Source of the DNA: an uncultured Dorea sp.
GTDB lineage: Bacteria; Bacillota; Clostridia; Lachnospirales; Lachnospiraceae
Assembly (NCBI GenBank): GCA_910586965.1
Contig: CAJUMF010000017.1
Location: 23,101-87,100 of the forward strand
DNA length: 64,000 nucleotides
Direction of reading: 5' to 3'
The translations under genes and the position numbers were made by a program. Under the pieces are notes generated by a model, which was given only the letters and a program-made list of their open reading frames with translations, was not told where the DNA came from and did not search any database. Shown here one piece after another: positions 36,115 through 44,863 of the stretch (position 1 is the stretch's first letter; the number at the start of each line of letters is the position of its first letter).

Positions 36115-36948
36115 CTAACCTTTTACACCGCCGGATGTAAGTCCCGCAACCAGATGTTTCTCAATTGCAAGGAACAGAACGACAACCGGGATTGTCGCAA
36201 ACAATGATGTTGCGAACAAATACTGCCACTGGATAAAGTTGAATCCGTAAAATACATTGATGCCGACAGTTATCGGTTTGAATACATCTGTAGAAATCAA
36301 TGTAAGTGCAATTGTATACTCATTCCATGCATTGATAAACACGAAAATCAATGTGGTGATGATACCAGGCGCAGCCATCGGGAGCAATACTTTAATCAAC
36401 GCTCTTATTGTTCCGCAGCCGTCAATCTTCGCAGCCTGCTCCATCTCCGGGGAAATTCCCATAAATGTACCGCGGAGCAGCCAGATTGCGAATGCCTGAT
36501 TAAACGCCGCATTCAGCAGAATAAGCCCCAGTATTGTATCATTGAGATCAATATTGACCATCATCCTGTAGATACCTACCAAAAGGACTACCGGAGAGAA
36601 CATCTGACTCATAATTACAGCACCCATGAAAATACCTTTTCCTTTGAATTTCATACGGGCAAGGGCATAAGCTGCCGGAATACCGCACAGAATTGCAAGC
36701 AGTGTAGCGCCTCCTGCAATCACTATAGAGTTAGTCAGATACTTGAATACCGGCGCTGCCGTCCATATATCACTAAAGTTCGACCACCGCCATACCTCCG
36801 GAAGAATATGGTCTATCGCATACATCTCTTTCTTATCTTTAAGCGCCGTAATAAACATAACCAGATAAGGATACAGAATTATGATACAGAGGATTACGAC
36901 AAACACATACAGGAGTACTGTCTGCCATGATTTTCTTTTTGACGACAT
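36115..36948 (-). CDS. Carbohydrate ABC transporter permease (MalG type)
   Basis: This 277-residue membrane protein has six helices, the EAA loop EMEQAAKIDGCGTIRALIKVLLPMAAPG, and ends AIEKHLVAGLTSGGVKG as MalG proteins do. Its start abuts the stop of the partner permease. It carries the sugar bound by the lipoprotein at 37942. No ATPase is encoded in the operon, so a shared MsmK-like ATPase is expected. Confidence 0.93.
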   Translation of the reverse strand: MSSKRKSWQTVLLYVFVVILCIIILYPYLVMFITALKDKKEMYAIDHILPEVWRWSNFSDIWTAAPVFKYLTNSIVIAGGATLLAILCGIPAAYALARMKFKGKGIFMGAVIMSQMFSPVVLLVGIYRMMVNIDLNDTILGLILLNAAFNQAFAIWLLRGTFMGISPEMEQAAKIDGCGTIRALIKVLLPMAAPGIITTLIFVFINAWNEYTIALTLISTDVFKPITVGINVFYGFNFIQWQYLFATSLFATIPVVVLFLAIEKHLVAGLTSGGVKG

Positions 36949-37833
36949 TTAACTCTCCTCCTCTCCGCGAAGTGACAGAAACATATAAATGCTGGCACAG
37001 AACGCTAAAATCACAAAACCAATAACGGACACAGCAGCAGCGTGACCGCCCTTGCCATCCGTAAATGACAACTTATACAAATATGTAACAAGAGTATGCG
37101 TCTGATCTGCCGGAGCTCCTTTGGAAATCGTCCAGACGATCGGGAAAGAGTTAAATACGTAAATAATATTTAACACGGTCGAAACTGTCAAACTCGGCGC
37201 TACCAAAGGAAGCGTAATCTTAAACATCTTCTGCCAGAAGCTGGCACCGTCTACCGACGCAGATTCATATAATGAGCCGTCAATACTTTGCAGACCTGAC
37301 AGCACACAGAACGTAACAAACGGGAATGTAACAAATATACCCACCCAGCATTCCCACGCAAACATGGCTCCTGCTGTTTCTGTCCAGTTTACAAAAGCGT
37401 CGATCAGCCCAATCTTCTTTAAAAGAATATTCAATGAGCCGTAGTCCGCATTAATAATATATTTCCAGATAACCGACTGAATAATAAGAGCAGTCGCCCA
37501 CGGGAAAATAACAACCGCACGAACAAACTTACGTCCGCGGAACTCCTGGTTGAGAACCATCGCCAGAACAAAACCGAAAATTGTAGACACCCCGACTACC
37601 ACTACCGTCCATATGATGGTGTTCTGCAGCGTATGCCAGAATGTAGGCTCTGCAAAGACTTCCAGATAGTTCTGGACGCCGTTCAGCCCCTTTACAACGC
37701 CGCTTCGGCCAACGTCAGAAAACGAAATCTTGAATACTGAAATGATAGGTATCAAAATCATACTTACCATAAGTATCACGCTCGGCAGTAACCAGACATA
37801 CGGCTGAAACGTTGCCAACGTCTTTTTTTTCAT
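36949..37833 (-). CDS. Carbohydrate ABC transporter permease (MalF type)
   Basis: This 294-residue permease has the EAA loop SLYESASVDGASFWQKMFKITLPLVAPSL. The start at 37833 (MKKKTLATFQPYVW) is preferred because AAGGAGG lies seven bases upstream; an ATG two codons earlier is only one base from it. It pairs with the permease at 36115. A strong hairpin separates it from the binding-protein gene. Confidence 0.93.
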   Translation of the reverse strand: MKKKTLATFQPYVWLLPSVILMVSMILIPIISVFKISFSDVGRSGVVKGLNGVQNYLEVFAEPTFWHTLQNTIIWTVVVVGVSTIFGFVLAMVLNQEFRGRKFVRAVVIFPWATALIIQSVIWKYIINADYGSLNILLKKIGLIDAFVNWTETAGAMFAWECWVGIFVTFPFVTFCVLSGLQSIDGSLYESASVDGASFWQKMFKITLPLVAPSLTVSTVLNIIYVFNSFPIVWTISKGAPADQTHTLVTYLYKLSFTDGKGGHAAAVSVIGFVILAFCASIYMFLSLRGEEES

Positions 37834-37893
37834 TGCCATGCCTCCTTAGCTAAACTGTAAAACCGCTTTTTTCATACATCAGTTTATAAAAAT

Positions 37894-37920
37894 CGAGGGC
37901 CGAAGCAATTCGGGCCCTCG
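37894..37920 (-). terminator. Intra-operon attenuator hairpin after the binding-protein gene
   Basis: CGAGGGCC (37894-37901) and GGCCCTCG (37913-37920) pair perfectly; on the minus strand the stem is followed by ATTTTTATA. It should reduce read-through into the permeases so that binding protein is in excess. Confidence 0.75.
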
Positions 37921-37941
37921 GTAATACTCAATGTAATGCTG

Positions 37942-39234
37942 TTATTTTGCAACAGATTCCTGAAGTTTATCAAGTGCTTCCTGAGCACCAAGCGTACCGT
38001 TACATACCTGCTGTTCAACGTCGATAACGCCATTTCTTACGTCCATCCACTCAGCTTTCTGCATCGGGTAGAACTTACAGCTTGGAAGTACTGCACAGAA
38101 TGTCTTGAAATATTCGCTGTCGCCTGTAGCGTCAGATCCGCCAACTGTGTATTTCTCTGCGTTAACAGCAAGATTCTCAGATGCGTCCTGAGTTGCCGGC
38201 AGGAATCCTTCGTATACCATGTAATTTGAATATGTCTCACACTCATAGAATGCGTCGAAGAACTTTGTAATCGCTGCTGTACGAGCCTCGCCGCCTTCTT
38301 CATCTTTGAATGCCATCAACTGGTCACAAACGCCAAGAGCTGTCTTCTCGCCCGGAAGGTCAGCAGCCACATAGTTGACTTTAGAATCAGCAGCAACCAT
38401 GTTCATAGGCCCGATCATCATAGCAAGTGTTCCTGCGCTGAATGCGTCCTGAAGCGGATAACGTGTATCAGTAAACGGTGCAGAGTTACAGTAACCGGAA
38501 TCGATGAGCTTCTTAATATACTCAACAGCTTCTACGTTCTCTTTGCTGTTAAGAGCCCACTCACCCTTATCATCAACGAATCCGCCGCCAAAGTTCCATG
38601 TGTAATAAGAGAATGCAGCCTGGCCTTCATCTGTAGAAATATCAAGTCCCCACGGAACAATGTCCTTGCCGAACTTATCCTGTACTGCCTTACAAGCTGT
38701 AAGTACTTCGTCCCATGTTGTCGGCGGGTTCTCAACTCCTGCTTCTTTTAACAAGTCAACATTGCAGAAAAGCGAACGGCAGGATGCAAGAATCGGCAGC
38801 GCCCAAACTGTTCCGTCCATATCATTGGATTCCCAGAAGCTTGGAACAAAATTAGCCTTAAGCTCATCAGATACATAATCCTCTGCCGGCATCAGCAAAT
38901 CGTCTGCTACATAATCAGCAAAACCGCTGATATTCAGGATATCCGGCTGCTCGTTACTGGAGATACGTGTGTTTACTACACTGTAGATATCATTCCAGGA
39001 TACGATTTCGATATTGAGGTCGATATCTTTATTCGCTTCCTCAAATGTCTTCTCAAACTCCGTCCACCATTCCTGTGTGTAGTTTCCGTACTGGGAGATA
39101 ATGATATCAAGTGCTACCTTACCCGAATCTCCGCCTTCGCCGCCTCCACCTTTACTTTCTTTGTTTCCACATCCGGCAAGCATGGTTCCAACCATTGCTG
39201 CGCATAACAAAACGCTGATAAGTTTCTTTTTCAT
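37942..39234 (-). CDS. Extracellular sugar-binding lipoprotein of an ABC importer
   Basis: This 430-residue lipoprotein begins MKKKLISVLLCAAMVGTMLAGCG with a lipobox ending at Cys22. A glycine-rich linker follows and then a carbohydrate-binding fold (LDIIISQYGNYTQEWWTEFEKTFEEANKDIDLNIEIVSWNDIYSVV). It is the first gene of the operon feeding permeases, nucleotidyltransferase, NahK-like kinase and GalE. The ligand is probably a galactose- or HexNAc-containing sugar, inferred from the enzymes. The AraC-family gene is divergent. Confidence 0.93.
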   Translation of the reverse strand: MKKKLISVLLCAAMVGTMLAGCGNKESKGGGGEGGDSGKVALDIIISQYGNYTQEWWTEFEKTFEEANKDIDLNIEIVSWNDIYSVVNTRISSNEQPDILNISGFADYVADDLLMPAEDYVSDELKANFVPSFWESNDMDGTVWALPILASCRSLFCNVDLLKEAGVENPPTTWDEVLTACKAVQDKFGKDIVPWGLDISTDEGQAAFSYYTWNFGGGFVDDKGEWALNSKENVEAVEYIKKLIDSGYCNSAPFTDTRYPLQDAFSAGTLAMMIGPMNMVAADSKVNYVAADLPGEKTALGVCDQLMAFKDEEGGEARTAAITKFFDAFYECETYSNYMVYEGFLPATQDASENLAVNAEKYTVGGSDATGDSEYFKTFCAVLPSCKFYPMQKAEWMDVRNGVIDVEQQVCNGTLGAQEALDKLQESVAK

Positions 39235-39351
39235 ACATTTTCCTCCTATTTATTAATTTGTCTGAATGTTTTGTGTCTCTATTGTAGTACAAAACTGCAC
39301 AAAGATATTTATCATATATTTTCATTTATTTGCACTATCAGCTCATCTATC

Positions 39352-39380
39352 TTGATTTATTCCGCCGTCAAAGGTATGAT
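39352..39380 (+). promoter_or_regulatory. Promoter of the AraC-family regulator
   Basis: TTGATT (39352-39357) and TATGAT (39375-39380) are 17 bp apart, about 60 bp before the start at 39441. Confidence 0.6.
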
Positions 39381-39381
39381 A

Positions 39382-39420
39382 TTGTTAAAATCGCACAAAA
39401 CTTTAACAACATTTTAACAA
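39382..39420. promoter_or_regulatory. Inverted repeat TTGTTAAAAT / ATTTTAACAA with a third half-site
   Basis: A perfect 10-bp inverted repeat (39382-39391 with 39411-39420) has an extra TTTAACAA at 39402-39409. It lies just downstream of the promoter of the AraC-family gene, where an autoregulator could bind. Confidence 0.5.
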
Positions 39421-39440
39421 AGACATGCAGGAGGACTTCT

Positions 39441-40343
39441 ATGGGCTACAATGGTGTTGACTTAAAATACTCGATTTCTATTGGTAAAATTTACAGCATT
39501 CACTACTTTGAATATATGAGCGATTTTTCATTCGAAGGAGAGATGCACAATTTCTGGGAATTTATATGTGTGGACAAAGGTGAGGTAGGTGTCACCGCTG
39601 ACAAGACCTTCACCGTCCTCAAAAAGGGAGACATTGCTTTCCACCAGCCAAACGAATTCCACAGCGTACAGGCCACAGGAGAGATCGCCCCAAATCTGGT
39701 AGTAGTCTCATTTGAATGCCGGAACCCCGCCATGGATTTTTTTCGAAAAGGTATATTTAAAATCGATGACTTAGAACGAAATCTCCTGGCAAACATTATT
39801 ATTGAGGCAAAGAACTGCTTTAGCTGCCGCCTGGACGACCCTTACTTACAGAATATGCCTCAAAAACAGCCGTCGATATTTGGTTCAGAACAGATGATAC
39901 TTAATTATCTGGAGCATTTTCTCATCCACATGATCCGGCGGTACTCGGCCCCCGTTGCTCCTGTACTCAGCCATCCGGCCAAAGCGGCCAAATTAAAAAG
40001 CGACGATGAAATATTCAGCCGCATCACCGATTATCTTGAAAACAACGTGAGCACCCACCTCACCATTGAGCAAATCTGCCACGATAATTTAATCGGGCGC
40101 TCTCAGCTTCAGAAAATCTTCCGCGAGCGATGTGGAGTGGGTATTATAGAATATTTTTCCCGGATGAAGATAGATACCGCCAAAGAACTGATCCGGACGG
40201 AACGGCTGAATTTCACGCAGATTTCTGAACGGCTCGGCTACACATCCATCCATTACTTCTCACGCCGTTTCAAAAAAGAAACCGGCATGACACCCTCTGA
40301 CTACGCCTCTTCCATCAAAGCGATGGCTGAGGGTAAATTTTAA
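39441..40343 (+). CDS. AraC-family transcriptional regulator
   Basis: This 300-residue regulator has an N-terminal cupin sugar-sensing domain (MHNFWEFICVDKGEVGV, FTVLKKGDIAFHQPNEFHSVQ) and a C-terminal pair of helix-turn-helix motifs (LTIEQICHDNLIGRSQLQKIFRERCG and FTQISERLGYTSIHYFSRRFKKETGMTPSDYA). The start at 39441 follows AGGAGG by six bases. It is divergent from the sugar importer and 20 bp upstream of the DUF5107 gene. It probably activates both units in response to the imported sugar. Confidence 0.92.
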   Translation: MGYNGVDLKYSISIGKIYSIHYFEYMSDFSFEGEMHNFWEFICVDKGEVGVTADKTFTVLKKGDIAFHQPNEFHSVQATGEIAPNLVVVSFECRNPAMDFFRKGIFKIDDLERNLLANIIIEAKNCFSCRLDDPYLQNMPQKQPSIFGSEQMILNYLEHFLIHMIRRYSAPVAPVLSHPAKAAKLKSDDEIFSRITDYLENNVSTHLTIEQICHDNLIGRSQLQKIFRERCGVGIIEYFSRMKIDTAKELIRTERLNFTQISERLGYTSIHYFSRRFKKETGMTPSDYASSIKAMAEGKF

Positions 40344-40363
40344 AAAAGGAGGCTTTTCGATTC

Positions 40364-42328
40364 ATGAAACCAACTTTAACTTTCGGGACAGAAATATTTA
40401 CCGCAAGTCCCCTTGGAACCGCCGCCAGTGTTCCCGATTTGAATCCTGATGCGAAGCTCCAATACACCGTTTCTCCTTTTCCTGACGGAGACGATGAAAT
40501 CCGCGAGGGCTACGGAAGGCTTTACGCCTCATATCCTTACCGTCAGTACACTGGCTACAGACGCACCCTGGAAAACAAAGAGATGGCCACCGCCGTCCTG
40601 GAAAACGACTATTTAAAAGCAGTGTTCCTCCCCGGACTTGGCGGGCGGCTCTGGTCGCTGACAGATAAAAAGACCGGCGAAAATCTTCTCTACACAAACG
40701 ACGTCATCCGCCCCGGCAATCTCGCCTTCCGAAACGCCTGGGTAAGCGGCGGCGTGGAATGGAATATGGGCGTTATCGGCCACTCTCCTTTTACGATGGA
40801 GCAGATATTCACCGCAGAGCTTGAGGATGAACGCGGGCTGCCCATCCTGCGCATGTACGAGTACGAGCGCATCCGAAAGGCGACATACCAGATGGACTTC
40901 TGGCTTGAGGAGCACAGCGCGTTTTTACACTGCCGAATGAAGGTTTCCAATCAGACCGGACAAGTCATCCCTATGTATTGGTGGAGCAATATGGCCGCTC
41001 CGGAATATGAGTGCGGACGCGTTATTGCTCCCGCAGCGGATGCATACACCATTCTTTCAGACGGCGTTCAGAAAGTCCCCGCTCCCTTTGCCGGAGATAT
41101 TGACATAAGCTTTTATAAAGACATTCCGAATCAGATTGATTATTTTTTCAATATCCCGGAGGACGCGCCGAAATATATCGCAAACCTTAACAAAGACGGC
41201 TACGGACTTCTGCACATGTCCACCAGCCGCCTTAAGGGTCGCAAGCTGTTCTCCTGGGGAAACAACCAGGGCTCCGACAACTGGCAGGATTTTCTCACCG
41301 AGAATGCCGGCAGATACGTAGAAATTCAGGCCGGGCTCGCCAAGACCCAGTACGGCTGCGTCCCCATGGCACCTCACGGCGAATGGGAATGGCTGGAACT
41401 TTACGGCCCCATACATACCTCCCCCGCGGCTGCCTCCTCCCCTTACAAAGACACCAAAGCCGAAATAGACGCCATCGTGCGGCTTAACTTTCGGGAGCTT
41501 AACCCGGAGCAGACCCTCGCCGATACAAAAGCACTCGCAGAAAAGAAAGGAGAACTTCTCTGCTCCGGCAGCGGATACGCGGCTTTTGAAAATACGATTC
41601 GGAAATTTTACAAAGAACCTGCTCTTCCTGGACACCTTGACTTCTCTGCACAGCCCGGCTCTCCTTCACTCGAAGAAGACTACAGGAAACTCGCAGAATT
41701 TTTAAAAACCGGCATCTTTCCGGAATATCCCATCACAGATGCTCCCCGCGATTTCCTGTCGGATGACGCACTGCATAACCGCCTTGCAGAGACTATAGAA
41801 ACAAAGAACAAAAATAACTGGTACGCCCAGTACCAGCTTGGATTAAGTTTCTTTATAAAAGGGGATGCCCGTCGTGCCGAAGAATGCCTTCTCGCATCCA
41901 ACGGCATTATAGAAAATCCGTGGGCGCTGCACGCCCTTGCTGTATTGGAATTACAATCCGGCAACGAAAAACAGGCCGCCTCCTATATCGCAGCAGGCTA
42001 TGCCTATAGAAAGCATGACCAGTCCTACGTGAAAGAGACCTGGAAAATCCTTCTTCTGTGCCACGCTTATGACACGGTGATCTCCATGTATGAATCGCTT
42101 CCAGAAAAATTCCAGGAGGAGAGCCGCATCCGATTTGGGTATCTGCAGGCGCTGTCTTGCGCGGGACGAGAAACGGAAGTCCTCGGCTACCTTGAGCATA
42201 CGGATTTTGTGCTGGATGACTTAAGGGAAGGGGAAAAGGCTCTGGGAGAGCTGTGGCGCACGGTGTATAAAAAAGTACATGGGAAAGACGGGGAACTGCC
42301 CCGGAGATATAATTTTGAATCGCTTTAG
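40364..42328 (+). CDS. DUF5107 protein with C-terminal TPR-like region
   Basis: This 654-residue protein has an N-terminal beta-rich region with a DUF5107-type block (AVFLPGLGGRLWSLTDKKTGENLLY, about 85-110) resembling a galactose-mutarotase-like fold. A VSGGVEWNMGVIGHSPF block follows near 130 and HGEWEWLELYGP near 345. Residues about 480-600 look like helical repeats. No signal peptide is visible, so it acts in the cytoplasm. Its location beside the AraC regulator of a galactose/HexNAc-type uptake operon suggests glycoside or glycan recognition or cleavage, but no catalytic activity is assigned. It is read from an AAGGAGG site and coupled to the regulator. Confidence 0.82.
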   Translation: MKPTLTFGTEIFTASPLGTAASVPDLNPDAKLQYTVSPFPDGDDEIREGYGRLYASYPYRQYTGYRRTLENKEMATAVLENDYLKAVFLPGLGGRLWSLTDKKTGENLLYTNDVIRPGNLAFRNAWVSGGVEWNMGVIGHSPFTMEQIFTAELEDERGLPILRMYEYERIRKATYQMDFWLEEHSAFLHCRMKVSNQTGQVIPMYWWSNMAAPEYECGRVIAPAADAYTILSDGVQKVPAPFAGDIDISFYKDIPNQIDYFFNIPEDAPKYIANLNKDGYGLLHMSTSRLKGRKLFSWGNNQGSDNWQDFLTENAGRYVEIQAGLAKTQYGCVPMAPHGEWEWLELYGPIHTSPAAASSPYKDTKAEIDAIVRLNFRELNPEQTLADTKALAEKKGELLCSGSGYAAFENTIRKFYKEPALPGHLDFSAQPGSPSLEEDYRKLAEFLKTGIFPEYPITDAPRDFLSDDALHNRLAETIETKNKNNWYAQYQLGLSFFIKGDARRAEECLLASNGIIENPWALHALAVLELQSGNEKQAASYIAAGYAYRKHDQSYVKETWKILLLCHAYDTVISMYESLPEKFQEESRIRFGYLQALSCAGRETEVLGYLEHTDFVLDDLREGEKALGELWRTVYKKVHGKDGELPRRYNFESL

Positions 42329-42343
42329 ATAAAGAAATGTACG

Positions 42344-42375
42344 GGCAGAGCCGAAGTTTCCGGTTCTGCCCACAT
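42344..42375. repeat. 32-bp hairpin repeat, left copy
   Basis: This sequence (GGCAGAGCCG, AAGTTTC, CGGTTCTGCCCACAT) is 31/32 identical to 52612-52643, in the same orientation. It lies between the convergent DUF5107 and dhaL genes and can form an 11-bp stem, but neither strand has a clear T-run here. Confidence 0.75.
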
Positions 42376-42386
42376 AAGTTTTCTGC

Positions 42387-43031
42387 TCACTGTACCTCTG
42401 CATACTCTTTCATCGTCTGAAAAATAACCCGTACAGAGACAGCCCCGGCGTCCTCATATCCCAACGTTCTTTCTCCTAGGAATTTCGCTCTTCCAAATTT
42501 CGCCACATAGTCTTTTGTTTTTTCCACACCTTCTTCCGCCGCCAATGCCGCAGCTTTTAGACTTTCTTCCAGTTCAGCACAAGCTTGCCTTTCCAGTGCA
42601 AGCACCGCTGGTTCCAACGCGTCCACCATGGTTTTATCGCCCAGTTGAGCTTTTCCTCTATGCTTTACTGCATCTAAAGAAGCTCTCATCATCTTTGCTA
42701 AAATATCCGAGTCTAAAATCTGTGCCGATGGAACATCACGAGCACCGCCCATAAACATAGAGCCAAAAATCACCCCAGACGCGCCGCCCATCGAGCCTAT
42801 CATTTCCATTCCCATCGTCCGAAAAATGGTATTGATATCCGGAAACGGCCGTTTTGCTTCTAAAGCAGCTTTCGCTTTTTCCATCCCCCCTGCCATACCA
42901 GCCCCATGGTCACCGTCTCCAATTCTGCTGTCTACTTCTGCAAGATACTGTTTTTGTCCAATAATTGCGTCGCATACATGCAACATCATGTCTGTTGCCT
43001 GCTCAACTGTCATTTCTCGCATACTAATCAA
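42387..43031 (-). CDS. dhaL: Dihydroxyacetone kinase subunit DhaL-like
   Basis: This protein of about 214 residues has the DhaL nucleotide-binding site SRIGDGDHGAGMAGGM, with the Asp ligands that hold magnesium-ADP, and the later GGASGVIFGSMF loop. In PTS-type systems DhaL-bound ADP is rephosphorylated by DhaM; no DhaM is present here. The frame opens with a TTG (43031) directly after the dhaK stop; an ATG at 43022 is the alternative. Ends near a normal family length. It follows a DhaK that lacks its C-terminal part, so activity of the pair is uncertain. Confidence 0.85.
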   Translation of the reverse strand: MISMREMTVEQATDMMLHVCDAIIGQKQYLAEVDSRIGDGDHGAGMAGGMEKAKAALEAKRPFPDINTIFRTMGMEMIGSMGGASGVIFGSMFMGGARDVPSAQILDSDILAKMMRASLDAVKHRGKAQLGDKTMVDALEPAVLALERQACAELEESLKAAALAAEEGVEKTKDYVAKFGRAKFLGERTLGYEDAGAVSVRVIFQTMKEYAEVQ

Positions 43032-43865
43032 TCACTCCTCTCGGTAGACGATATTCAGTTCAAAAAGGGGCGTTGCACCAAGCCCATTTACCAGAACTGC
43101 AACTTCATCTTTCTTTGTTAATTGCAGTTCCTTTTTTAACTGTTCATACATTTTCTCAACAAGCGCATGAGCCGGCTGCATTTTGCTCCGCTCCACGCCA
43201 GGTTCTCCATGAATCCCAACACCGAACTCAATCTCATCTTCCCCAAGCTCAAACGTCGGCTTCTCATTTCCCGGCAAGCTTCCCGATGAAACAGCCAGTC
43301 CTGCACTTCTTACGTTATCTCTCGCCTTCTCCGCAATTCTGACGACCTCTTTCAAAGGAAGGCCCTCATCGCAAGCGGCCCCTGCCGTCTTAATAATAAA
43401 TACATTGCCTGCGATTCCTCTGCGGTCTGTCTCCCTCTCTTTCGGTGCAGAAGTGCAATCGTCCCATACCCTGACCGTCGCAGTTTGAATGTTTTCAAAC
43501 TCGCAAAGTTCCCCTGCCATGTCAAAATTCAGATTATCTCCCTCGTAATTTCCATAAAGAAACAGAATTCCTTTTCCCTGATTCACCGATTTTGCCGTCT
43601 CAAAGATTAAATCGGGATTTGGAGATGCAAACACATTGCCGCATGCAACCGCATCAGCCAAGCCCTTTCCGACAAATCCGCCAAACAACGGTTCATGTCC
43701 AGAGCCTCCGCCAATAACCAGCGTCACTTTCTCTCTCCTGAAATTTTTATAGCGATAAGCATTACAATTTCCAATTCTTTCATAATAGCGTCCATATGCC
43801 GCCAGCATACCGGATAACATCTCATCTACAGCCTTTGATGTATCTTCATTTATAATTTTTTTCAT
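43032..43865 (-). CDS. dhaK: Dihydroxyacetone kinase subunit DhaK-like, C-terminally short
   Basis: This 277-residue protein has the GGGSGHEP loop (52-59), Asp110 in NYEGDNLNFD and the covalent-substrate His219 in GIHGEPG, so it should bind a triose or tetrose by a hemiaminal. Typical DhaK proteins have about 330 residues. Here the protein stops after VNGLGATPLFELNIVYREE, and the usual last 50-60 residues (the Y-x-TSL-x-M and SITLLK region) are missing. The stop abuts dhaL. This is a deletion or a divergent branch of the family. The likely product is a phosphorylated short ketose, feeding glycolysis. Confidence 0.85.
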   Translation of the reverse strand: MKKIINEDTSKAVDEMLSGMLAAYGRYYERIGNCNAYRYKNFRREKVTLVIGGGSGHEPLFGGFVGKGLADAVACGNVFASPNPDLIFETAKSVNQGKGILFLYGNYEGDNLNFDMAGELCEFENIQTATVRVWDDCTSAPKERETDRRGIAGNVFIIKTAGAACDEGLPLKEVVRIAEKARDNVRSAGLAVSSGSLPGNEKPTFELGEDEIEFGVGIHGEPGVERSKMQPAHALVEKMYEQLKKELQLTKKDEVAVLVNGLGATPLFELNIVYREE

Positions 43866-43879
43866 ACGCAGCTCCTTTT

Positions 43880-44863
43880 CTAAAGATGATACTTCGCCAT
43901 CAGCTTTTCAATTTCCCGAATATCGCCTTCTTCCAGCTTCACTTCTAAGGCTTTCGCAATATCCTCCACTTGGAATACCCTTCTCGCCCCTGATATGACA
44001 TTGATATCCTCGCCCTGTGCATGCAGAAAAGCAATTGCCAGATGTGTACACGTACAATGATAATCCTCGCAAATCTTATTCAGTTCGTCTACAAAATCCA
44101 GAACTTCCTGAAAACGCCCTGGCTTCCAGAGCAGAGAATCTTCCCTGGCGTCTCCCGGCTGTATGACATAATCTCTCTTTACGTTGCCGGTCAAAAGTCC
44201 TCTCTCCAGCGGCATATATGCGTGAAACGACATTCCTTTCTCCCGGCACAGCGGAAGAATTTCTTTCTCTGCGTTTCTGTCCAGCATACTATAATGTCCC
44301 TGAATGATATCAATCTCACCGCAGGACGTATACGCCAGAATTTCCTCCGGCATCATATTGGAAGAGCCGATTGCACGGATTTTTCCTTCTTTCTTTAATT
44401 CCATAAGCGTCCCAACTGTCTCTTCCACCGGAGTCATCACAGGCGGACACGCCGGATTGTGCGTGTAGTAAATGTCAATATAATCCGTCCCCAGCCTCTT
44501 TAGACTTCGCTCAATCTCTGTTCGAATCGCACGGGCCGTTAAGTTTCTTGTCACGCGATGACCATCTTTTTCAAATCGAAAACTTCCTTCCTCATCGTCC
44601 CACCACAATCCGCATTTTGTAGAAATCACATACTGGGAACGATTCCCCGAAATAGCTTTTCCCACTATTTCCTCACTGTGTCCGAATCCGTAAACAGGAG
44701 CCGTATCAATGGTATTGATTCCAAGCTCCAACGCTCTGTGAATTGTCTTTATGGATTCCTCATCATCGGAATTGCGCCACCACGTGCCTCCTCCGATTCC
44801 CATAGCTCCAAGTGTGATCGCAGATGCCTTGACATCGGATTTTCCAATATTCATATATCTCAT
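43880..44863 (-). CDS. Aldo/keto reductase
   Basis: This 327-residue reductase has D53 and Y58 (TIDTAPVYGFGHSEE), K83 (STKCG) and the His in YYTHNPACP. It is of the YghZ/YajO-like group. The start overlaps the stop of the M20 gene by four bases (ATGA), and dhaK follows after 14 bp, so it belongs to the nine-gene unit. A role in converting a carbonyl or a sugar alcohol before the kinase is inferred. Confidence 0.88.
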   Translation of the reverse strand: MRYMNIGKSDVKASAITLGAMGIGGGTWWRNSDDEESIKTIHRALELGINTIDTAPVYGFGHSEEIVGKAISGNRSQYVISTKCGLWWDDEEGSFRFEKDGHRVTRNLTARAIRTEIERSLKRLGTDYIDIYYTHNPACPPVMTPVEETVGTLMELKKEGKIRAIGSSNMMPEEILAYTSCGEIDIIQGHYSMLDRNAEKEILPLCREKGMSFHAYMPLERGLLTGNVKRDYVIQPGDAREDSLLWKPGRFQEVLDFVDELNKICEDYHCTCTHLAIAFLHAQGEDINVISGARRVFQVEDIAKALEVKLEEGDIREIEKLMAKYHL

